The translations under genes and the position numbers were made by a program. A DNA stretch of 29,486 bases, taken from positions 1 to 29,486 of the forward strand of contig CALFTQ010000137.1 in the NCBI GenBank assembly GCA_937916135.1, read 5' to 3'. This stretch comes from an uncultured Verrucomicrobiales bacterium. Its GTDB lineage: Bacteria; Verrucomicrobiota; Verrucomicrobiia; Verrucomicrobiales; Akkermansiaceae. A model generated the notes under the pieces. It was given only the letters and a program-made list of their open reading frames with translations, made no database searches and had not been told where the DNA came from. Positions 23,829-29,486 of this stretch are shown piece by piece (position 1 is the stretch's first letter; every line of letters starts with the position of its first letter).

Positions 23829-24072
23829 CCTCAGGCATGGGTAAGAGCGTGCAGTGCTCGCAGCCCCTGCTTTACGCAAAAACAAATTAGAGCCCGCGGG
23901 ACGGGTAATAGAACAGTCGAAATGCATTTCAGCAACCGCCCTTTCACCCGCTTCACGCGTTCTGCATATCGCATCCCCTGCGCGATGTACAGAAGAAATT
24001 TTCAATTTTCTCAAAAAAACATGTTACATAAAACGCATAAGCGCAATCAACTTGTAAGGCATGCACAAAGCG

Positions 24073-24315
24073 TTAGAAGAAGGGTGTGCGGTTGTAGGGC
24101 GTGTGGCGCGGCAGCCCGAGTTTCTCGGACATGAGGTTGAGGAGAGTGGTCTTGCCGGAGCCGTTGCCGCCGTACAGAATCGTTATGTTGCCCAGTTCAA
24201 GCGGGGGCACGTCTTCCTCAAACACATGGAAGGGATAGCAACGCCAGTGCAGGTCGCTCACCACATCCATCTGGGCATCTGTGCCCGGCAACTCAAACCG
24301 CTCTAAATATACCAT
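24073..24315 (-). pseudogene. Truncated AAA/SMC-like ATPase, N-terminal stump only
   Basis: 80 residues, MVYLERFELP through the Walker A GGNGSGKTTLLNLMSEKLGL to YNRTPFF, then TAA. Full relatives, stand-alone AAA ATPases of gut bacteria with the segment YNRxxFF, continue for well over 100 more residues with Walker B and sensor motifs. None of these appear in any frame downstream, so the loss is a deletion or rearrangement rather than a single frameshift. It begins 4 bases after dnaG in the same operon. A short functional protein is possible but less likely, since a P-loop without Walker B cannot hydrolyse ATP normally. Confidence 0.65.
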
Positions 24316-24319
24316 GTCC

Positions 24320-26170
24320 TCAGTTGCTTTCGTTGATGAGTTTCTGGAGCTCGTTGAGTTCCTCCATGAGGGGGGCGGCCTCCTGCCAGGAAATGCCGGG
24401 GGCATTGATGCGGGAGCGGAGCTGGTCCACATGCGCCTTGAGGGCGGCCAGGGCAGCATTGGCGCAGGTGGAATCAACCACAGAGGAAATGTCCGGCAGC
24501 TCTACCGGGGTATGCTCCAGGTGGCGCAGTGCGGCAGATTGCTCCGGCGGCAGCTGGGAGATGAAGGCCTGCCAGGCTTCCTCGTTGCCCGGTGCCGGCA
24601 GGCATTCCATGAAGCGTTGCAGCACCACGCCGCCGGAAAGCCAGCGGATGGGTTCCTGGAGCTCTTCGATGCGCTCCAGCAGCTGGGCCTGGGCCTCGCT
24701 GTTGGAAGCAGCCAGGAAGAGGATATCGCGGATGACGTTGTGCAGGGTGATGGGGATGACCCGCCGGGGGGCTTCCTGCATGGGCTCGCCGGCGACAGGG
24801 AATTCCTCCTCCTCACCGGGTTCCCACTGTGGCTCAGTGGGCGTTGTTTGCGGGCTTTCCTTGCGGGTGCGGATGATGCCTTCCACGGTTTCGCGCAGGG
24901 CTTCCAGACCGGTGTTCAGGCGGGTGGCCAGGTCGGCCACGGCCACATCGCGTCGGTTGCGGTCGGTGATTTCGGCGGCCAGATCCGCCATGCGGGGGAT
25001 GAGGGCGGCGCGCGCATTCGCATCGCCCTGAATCATGGCAAGCTCTTGCCCCACGCGCACTTCAAGATAGGGGCGGGCTGTGTCGATGGCCTCGCGCAGG
25101 GCCTCCGGGCCGCTGCTGCCGATGAGGGAATCCGGGTCTTCGCCGGGGGGCAGGCTGGCATGGTAGACCTCCAGCCCGGCGGCGGCGAGCTTGCGGAAGG
25201 TCTTTTCACTGGCCTTGATGCCGGCGTTGTCGCCATCGTAGCAGAGGATGGCCTTCTTGGCGTATTTGCGCAGAATTCGGGCGTGCTCATCGGTGAAGGC
25301 GGTGCCCAGGCCGGCCACGGCGTTGCGGATATCGGCTTTTTCGTGGCAGGCAATCACGTCCAGCTGGCCTTCGCAGACCACCACGCACATGCCCGCCTTG
25401 CCGATGGGGCCGGTGGCCTTGTAGAGCCCGAAGAGGAGCTCGCCCTTGTGGAAGGCTGCGGTATCGGCCGTGTTCACGTATTTGCGCGGGTCCTGGTCGG
25501 CGCGGATGACGCGGCCGGAGAAGCCGACCACCTCGCCCCGCACGTTGTGGATGGGGAACATGAGGCGGTCGCGGAACACGGGGTAGAGCCCACGTTGCCC
25601 ACGCCCCAGCAGGTAGGCCTCGGCCAGCAGGCGGTCATCCATGCTGCGGCTGGCGGCCAGCTGCCCGAACTCCCGGAAATCCGGCGGCGCCCAGCCGAGC
25701 TGCCATGCGCGGGCGATTTCGATGCCGAAGCCGCGCTGCTTCAGGTACTCACGCACATGGGCGGCGGCGGCATCGCGGCAGAGCTTGCGGTGGTAGTATT
25801 CGGTGGCCAGGGTGTTGGCCTCCACCACGCGGGCGCGCATGCGGCGCAGGCGTGCCATTTCGGGATTCTCCTCCTCCTCGATGACCGGTATGCCGTTCAT
25901 ATCCGCCAGGCGGCGCAGGGCGGTGGGGTAGTCGAGGTTCTCGAACATCATGATGAACTTCAGCGCATCGCCGCCCACTCCGCAGCCGAAGCAGTGGAAG
26001 GTCTGGCGCGCCGGGTTCACATGGAAGGAGGGCGTCTTTTCGCTGTGGAAGGGGCAGCAGGCTTTCCAGGAATTGCCCGCGCGGCGCAGTTGCAGGTACT
26101 TGCTGAGGAGCTCCACGATATCCGCAGAGTCCTTGATGCGCGCCACGCATTCCTGGGTGATTCGTGCCAT
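24320..26170 (-). CDS. dnaG: DNA primase DnaG
   Basis: 616 residues. The N-terminal zinc finger has ligands in CPFH (Cys39, His42) and CFGCG (Cys60, Cys63). The RNA polymerase domain follows, with the TOPRIM motifs CEGQLDVIA (Glu267) and YDGDNAG (Asp312, Asp314). The C-terminal about 190 residues, after a Pro/Glu-rich linker, form the helicase-binding region, which is weakly conserved as usual. DnaG makes RNA primers at the replication fork with DnaB. It lies 9 bases after aroA in a PPIase-aroA-dnaG operon, an unusual setting compared with the classical rpsU-dnaG-rpoD order. Confidence 0.97.
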   Translation of the reverse strand: MARITQECVARIKDSADIVELLSKYLQLRRAGNSWKACCPFHSEKTPSFHVNPARQTFHCFGCGVGGDALKFIMMFENLDYPTALRRLADMNGIPVIEEEENPEMARLRRMRARVVEANTLATEYYHRKLCRDAAAAHVREYLKQRGFGIEIARAWQLGWAPPDFREFGQLAASRSMDDRLLAEAYLLGRGQRGLYPVFRDRLMFPIHNVRGEVVGFSGRVIRADQDPRKYVNTADTAAFHKGELLFGLYKATGPIGKAGMCVVVCEGQLDVIACHEKADIRNAVAGLGTAFTDEHARILRKYAKKAILCYDGDNAGIKASEKTFRKLAAAGLEVYHASLPPGEDPDSLIGSSGPEALREAIDTARPYLEVRVGQELAMIQGDANARAALIPRMADLAAEITDRNRRDVAVADLATRLNTGLEALRETVEGIIRTRKESPQTTPTEPQWEPGEEEEFPVAGEPMQEAPRRVIPITLHNVIRDILFLAASNSEAQAQLLERIEELQEPIRWLSGGVVLQRFMECLPAPGNEEAWQAFISQLPPEQSAALRHLEHTPVELPDISSVVDSTCANAALAALKAHVDQLRSRINAPGISWQEAAPLMEELNELQKLINESN

Positions 26171-26179
26171 GAGGGAGTA

Positions 26180-27490
26180 TCAACCTTGGGTGAGGGTGCG
26201 CAGGTGTTCCTCGAAACCGGGATAAGAGGTGTTGATGCTGTGGCAGTTGTGCAGGGTGGTCTCGCCATCGGCATTGAGCCCGGCCATGAGGAAGCTCATG
26301 GCGATGCGGTGGTCACCGTAGCAATCCATGACGGCACCGTGCAGCGGGGCTCCGCCGGTGATTTCCATGCCATCCGGGAATTCTTCCACCACGGCTCCCA
26401 TGGCGCGCAGGTTGCCCACCACGGTGGAGATGCGGTCGCTTTCCTTCACGCGCAGCTCGGCGGCGTTGCGGATGCGGGTGGTGCCTTCAGCAAAGGCGGC
26501 GGCCACGGCCAGAACGGGGATTTCATCGATGAGGTTCGGGATTTCGTGCTTCAGCACCTCGGTGGCCGTGAGTTTCTGCGGGGCGCGCACGGTGAGGTCG
26601 CCGTAGGGTTCGCCGCCCTCGGTGCGGTTGGTGATGGTGATATCGGCCCCCATGCGGCGCAGCACGGTGATGACGGCATCGCGCGTGGGATTCAGCCCCA
26701 CATTCAGCAGGGTAACCTCGCTGCCCGGCACGATGGAGGCCGCTACCAGCCAGAAAGCCGCGCTGGAAATATCCCCCGGCACGGTGATGTCCTTGTTCGC
26801 GGGGATGACCGGGCCCTGCACGGCGATATCCAGCCCATCCGCCGAGATGGAGCAGGGAATGCCGAAGTGCTCGAACAGGCGCTCGGTGTGGTCGCGGGTG
26901 ATGGCGGGCTGGTGCACCGAGGTGCGCCCCTCAGCCAGCATGCCGGCCAGCAGTACGGCGCTTTTCACCTGGGCGCTGGCCATGGGCAGGTCGTAGTGGA
27001 TGGGGTGCAGCGTGCCTCCCTCAATCTCCAGCGGGGCGCAGCCGGGTTTCTCGCCGCAGGCGGTGATGCGGGCGCCCATGGCGGTCAGCGGGTCGATGAT
27101 GCGCTTCATGGGGCGGCTGCTCAGCGAGGCATCGCCGAACATGCGGCTGCGGAAGGGGAGGGATGCCAGCACACCCGCCATGAGCCGCATGCCGGTGCCG
27201 CTGTTGCCGCAGTCGATATCGTGCGCCGGGGCGGTGGGCTGCATGCCGGTGCCGGTGAGGGTGAAGTTCTGCTCCGCATCGCCGGGGGTGATGGTGGCAC
27301 CCAGCTGCTGCATGGCGCGCAGGGTGTTCACGCAGTCCTCGCTGCACAGGTAGTTGCGCACCTGCATGGAGCCGCTGCCCAGAGCGCCGAGGATGGCCAC
27401 GCGGTGGGAGATGCTCTTATCGCCCGGTACGGTGATGGTGCCGCGCAGTCCGCTGGCGGCGCGGGAAACGGTGATGCTGTTACTTGACAT
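26180..27490 (-). CDS. aroA: 3-phosphoshikimate 1-carboxyvinyltransferase (EPSP synthase)
   Basis: 436 residues. PEP- and shikimate-binding motifs are all seen: PGDKSISHR, GNSGTGMRL, GDASLSSRPM, SAQVKSAVLLAG, RDHTERL, KESDR and GDHRIAMS. The enzyme makes EPSP in the sixth step of the shikimate pathway. SAQVKSAVLLAG and RDHTE resemble the Bacillus/CP4-type branch, whereas GNSGTG has Gly where CP4 carries the Ala linked to glyphosate tolerance; the class call is tentative. I chose the start MSSNSITVSR at 27490, which overlaps the PPIase end by 11 bases. A much earlier ATG in the same frame lies inside the PPIase gene and is not used. Confidence 0.96.
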   Translation of the reverse strand: MSSNSITVSRAASGLRGTITVPGDKSISHRVAILGALGSGSMQVRNYLCSEDCVNTLRAMQQLGATITPGDAEQNFTLTGTGMQPTAPAHDIDCGNSGTGMRLMAGVLASLPFRSRMFGDASLSSRPMKRIIDPLTAMGARITACGEKPGCAPLEIEGGTLHPIHYDLPMASAQVKSAVLLAGMLAEGRTSVHQPAITRDHTERLFEHFGIPCSISADGLDIAVQGPVIPANKDITVPGDISSAAFWLVAASIVPGSEVTLLNVGLNPTRDAVITVLRRMGADITITNRTEGGEPYGDLTVRAPQKLTATEVLKHEIPNLIDEIPVLAVAAAFAEGTTRIRNAAELRVKESDRISTVVGNLRAMGAVVEEFPDGMEITGGAPLHGAVMDCYGDHRIAMSFLMAGLNADGETTLHNCHSINTSYPGFEEHLRTLTQG

Positions 27491-28481
27491 GGATTTTGAT
27501 GTGTTGCTTCCTGTGCGCTTCCTTGATGAGCGTATCGAAGAAAGTGTTGACCCCCAGCTCGCGCTGGGCGCTGATGATGGCGGTGCGCAGGGTTTCTCGG
27601 CATTCCTCCAGCGAGGGCGTGCGGGCAGGGGTGATGGCCCCGGCCAGGATGATGTGCCAGCCCCACTTGCTCTGTGCCAAGGTGGGCGTGTCTGCCGGAA
27701 TGGCGGCATCGCCGAAGAGTTTGAGCTCCGGCAGCGGCAGCAGGGCATCATCATACACCGTGCCCAGGTCTCCGCCGCGCTGTGCGCTGGCAGTATCGTC
27801 GCTCACTTCAGCAGCCAGCTTGCCGAAATCTTCACCGGCGGCCAGGCGGGTCATGATTTGTTCTGCTGCCTGGCGGGCATCTGGGCGGTTCAAGGAGGCT
27901 ATGAAGATGTGCTTCACCGGGCGGCTGGCGGGGATGGTCATTTCATCCTTCACCTGCTTGTAGTGGGCCTCGATGGCTTCGTCATTCACCTGGGTGTGCG
28001 GCTCCAGGTTGCGATCCAGCAGGGCCAGCTGCATGAGCCGGGCCTCCAGCTTATCGGTGAACTGGTTGCGGGTGTAGCCCTGGGAGGCGAGCTGCTGCTC
28101 GAACTCGGCATCGCCCCCGGCGCGGGTGGCCAGCGCGGCCACCAGTCGCTCTGCTTCGGCCCGGTCGTGCTTCAGCTGGTTGTCATTGTAGCGGGTGCGC
28201 ATGCGCAGCAGGGAGCTGCGCACCATATCCATGGCCATGGCAATATCGGTTTTCGGGCGTCCGGAAATCGCCTCCTGTTCTGCTTTGTGGCGGGCCAGCT
28301 GCGCGGGAGAAATCCGCTCGCCGTATACCACGACTGCCGCCTCTCCCGCCTGCTTTCCCTTGTTGTGCAGAAAACCGTACATGGGACCTTGCAACAGCCA
28401 CAGGTCGACGCACAGATAGACCAGTGTCGTGCCGATGATACCGGCTTTCACAAGCTGAATTCTGGCAGATGTCCACTTCAC
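27480..28481 (-). CDS. Membrane-anchored parvulin-type peptidyl-prolyl isomerase
   Basis: 333 residues starting with GTG. A hydrophobic segment at about 10-30 (VKAGIIGTTLVYLCVDLWLL) anchors or exports it. A SurA/PrsA-like helical N-domain follows. The parvulin domain covers about 187-285, with VKHIFIA, AGEDFGKLAAEVSDD, GGDLG and KWGWHIILAG, the standard order. Such proteins assist folding of exported and outer-membrane proteins. The GTG start is supported by a promoter ending 6 bases upstream. It leads the aroA-dnaG operon. Confidence 0.9.
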   Translation of the reverse strand: MKWTSARIQLVKAGIIGTTLVYLCVDLWLLQGPMYGFLHNKGKQAGEAAVVVYGERISPAQLARHKAEQEAISGRPKTDIAMAMDMVRSSLLRMRTRYNDNQLKHDRAEAERLVAALATRAGGDAEFEQQLASQGYTRNQFTDKLEARLMQLALLDRNLEPHTQVNDEAIEAHYKQVKDEMTIPASRPVKHIFIASLNRPDARQAAEQIMTRLAAGEDFGKLAAEVSDDTASAQRGGDLGTVYDDALLPLPELKLFGDAAIPADTPTLAQSKWGWHIILAGAITPARTPSLEECRETLRTAIISAQRELGVNTFFDTLIKEAHRKQHIKIHVK

Positions 28482-28487
28482 GCGGCT

Positions 28488-28516
28488 ATTCTACTCCCCC
28501 TCATAACCTTTGGCAA
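28488..28516 (-). promoter_or_regulatory. Promoter of the PPIase-aroA-dnaG operon, predicts a leaderless GTG start
   Basis: On the minus strand TTGCCA (28511-28516), a 17-nt spacer and TAGAAT (28488-28493). Exactly 6 bases separate the -10 box from the GTG at 28481. Confidence 0.65.
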
Positions 28517-28558
28517 CCTAAAAGCGTGTGTGCAATCGGCGGCCCTGTTTTCCTGGAC

Positions 28559-28586
28559 TTGACTTGCGAAACCATTGTAGTAGACT
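28559..28586 (+). promoter_or_regulatory. Promoter of the PH-domain gene
   Basis: TTGACT (28559-28564), a 16-nt spacer and TAGACT (28581-28586). The leader is about 20 bases before ATG 28614. Confidence 0.6.
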
Positions 28587-28613
28587 GGTCACAACGACAT
28601 TCAGTATAACGCC

Positions 28614-28991
28614 ATGATTGATTTTGAAAACGGAAGCCTGTTCAAACTTTCCCCGGTAAGCCCCGAAAGCCAGATGGACCGCGTCGGCCCCCTCCTGGTG
28701 GAGGGTGAGTTCATTATCGCAGCTTTCAAGGCCATCCGCGATTCGGTTGTTTTTACGAATAAACGCGTGATTGCCGTGAATGTGCAGGGTATCACCGGTA
28801 AAAAGGTGGATTTCACCACACTCCCCTACAACAAGTTGCAGGCCTATTCGGTGGAAACTGCCGGCACCTTCGATTTCGACTGCGAGCTCGACCTCTTCTT
28901 CAGCGGCGGTATCGGCATGGTTCGCTTTGAAATCAAGGGGAATTACGATATTATCGCCCTCAGCAAGCTCATCGCCGGCTATCTGCTCTGA
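28614..28991 (+). CDS. Bacterial PH-domain protein (bPH_1/DUF1696-like)
   Basis: 125 residues, essentially one bacterial pleckstrin-like domain. GPLLVEGEFIIAAFKAIRDSVVFTNKRVIAV is its opening block (about 25-56), then VDFTTLPYNKLQAYSVETAGTFD and a closing strand with FEIKGNYDI before a C-terminal helix. The quoted blocks follow one another in that order. There is no signal peptide or membrane segment. The function of this family is not established; its members form ring oligomers in crystal structures. It stands alone, upstream of the tRNA. Confidence 0.85.
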   Translation: MIDFENGSLFKLSPVSPESQMDRVGPLLVEGEFIIAAFKAIRDSVVFTNKRVIAVNVQGITGKKVDFTTLPYNKLQAYSVETAGTFDFDCELDLFFSGGIGMVRFEIKGNYDIIALSKLIAGYLL

Positions 28992-29045
28992 GCCTGCGCT
29001 GCTCTCCCAACCAGCCTGCATGACAAAAAGCTTTGCATTTTTATC

Positions 29046-29074
29046 TTGCATCCCGCTCCGCTCTTCTGTACACT
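29046..29074 (+). promoter_or_regulatory. Promoter of the tRNA gene
   Basis: TTGCAT (29046-29051), a 17-nt spacer and TACACT (29069-29074) end 6 bases before the first base of the tRNA, so the predicted transcription start is close to the mature 5' end. Confidence 0.65.
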
Positions 29075-29080
29075 CTGCGC

Positions 29081-29153
29081 GGGGCTGTAGCTCAGCGGTC
29101 AGAGCAGGGGACTCATAATCCCTTGGTCGCGGGTTCGAACCCCGCCGGCCCTA
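29081..29153 (+). tRNA. tRNA with anticodon CAT, probably elongator Met (Ile2 not excluded)
   Basis: A full cloverleaf. Acceptor GGGGCTG pairs with CGGCCCT (two G-U pairs), the D stem is GCTC/GAGC, the anticodon stem is GGGGA/TCCCT with loop CTCATAA (CAT at 29114-29116), and the T arm is GCGGG-TTCGAAC-CCCGC. The discriminator is A and CCA is not encoded. The CAT anticodon fits elongator Met, or Ile2 after lysidine modification; it lacks the three G-C pairs at the anticodon stem base that mark initiator tRNA. Confidence 0.95.
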
Positions 29154-29158
29154 TTATG

Positions 29159-29205
29159 GGAGCGGTCGTAACCAAGAAAAAATGGTAACGACCGCTCCTT
29201 TTTTT
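29159..29205 (+). terminator. Rho-independent terminator after the tRNA
   Basis: An 11-bp stem (29159-29169 with 29188-29198), extended by three more pairs after one mismatch, is followed by seven T residues. It lies 6 bases after the tRNA. Confidence 0.9.
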
Positions 29206-29486
29206 GTGCCTGGATTTAAGCGACTTATAAAAACGTAACTCATAACGAAAACCGGACTTCCCGGGCTGATTTTGCCTCCATTTCGTCCCCGTTTTGCAGT
29301 CCAAGGGACTCGCTTAGACTCGTGCGTTCACAGTCACATTACATATAATCGACTGAATGTTGGTGGCTTAAATATCAAAAAATCAAAAATCACAAAATTT
29401 GAGAATTGACAATCCACACATAAACTGCATCATAAGTAAAAGCGTGTCTAGGCTGGCTTTCCAAAGTTAAGAGCAGCTCCATATAA
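29206..29486. other. AT-rich gene-free stretch downstream of the tRNA
   Basis: No gene can be supported in these 281 bases. From about 29335 the sequence is clearly richer in A and T than the rest of the window, with runs such as AAAAAATCAAAAATCACAAA. A TTGACA at 29405-29410 has no convincing -10 box at the right spacing. No repeat of the tRNA 3' end is present within the window. Confidence 0.5.

Noticed and set aside
23823..24014. A 63-codon minus-strand frame downstream of the truncated ATPase
   Set aside because: There is no start signal, no similarity to the missing ATPase C-terminus and no recognisable motif, so it is neither a continuation nor a convincing gene.
24281..27487. A 1068-codon open frame on the plus strand opposite dnaG and aroA
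   Set aside because: It is antisense to two genes with complete motif sets. The translation is rich in His, Gly, Ala and Gln without any domain, as expected from GC-biased third positions of the real genes.
29113..29304. A 63-codon minus-strand frame ending in GPAGFEPATKGL
   Set aside because: The end of the translation is the reverse complement of the tRNA T arm and anticodon region, a well-known false annotation.

Overview
The window reads as chromosome of a moderately high-GC Gram-negative bacterium. It most resembles the Akkermansia branch of Verrucomicrobiota. That placement is inference, and it rests on a GH109 (NAD-dependent alpha-N-acetylgalactosaminidase-type) enzyme with a signal peptide, Sel1 and ankyrin repeat proteins, small exported proteins, an Mrp ATPase without the CXXC motif, and an almost complete absence of Shine-Dalgarno sequences. 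Most genes are ordinary housekeeping or envelope genes.

Layout, left to right: an intergenic palindrome; an ABC-F translation factor (minus) divergent from a Sel1-repeat membrane protein and a small lipoprotein; then a plus-strand run of a 45-residue lipoprotein, hflX, an L,D-transpeptidase lipoprotein and the yifB/comM AAA protein. A UDP-xylose synthase-type epimerase (minus) abuts yifB and is divergent from the Mrp ATPase, which converges on a polytopic membrane protein. An M20 peptidase and an orphan ABC ATPase follow, then two tandem, apparently paralogous exported proteins (minus), then htpG.

Between htpG and the AAA locus (15.5-17.4 kb) lies a mirror-symmetric cassette. An ankyrin-repeat protein and a two-TM DUF3592-like protein converge, each is driven by a nearly identical 29-base promoter, and the pair is bounded by two copies of a palindromic REP-like element whose 17-nt loops are inverted relative to each other. 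Next is a two-gene operon of an AAA+ ATPase and an unrecognised 745-residue cysteine-rich protein, the best candidate here for an undescribed system. A DUF2147 protein, a third degraded REP copy and the GH109 enzyme with an odd alanine-rich tail follow.

The right end carries a minus-strand operon (parvulin-type PPIase, aroA, dnaG, then the N-terminal stump of an AAA ATPase), a bacterial PH-domain protein, a tRNA with anticodon CAT, a strong terminator, and about 280 bases of AT-rich sequence without a gene.

A recurring feature is promoter geometry. Boxes of the form TTGNNN-(16-18)-TANANT/TACACT end only 6-9 bases before the start codon of at least six genes, and 6 bases before the tRNA, which predicts leaderless transcripts.
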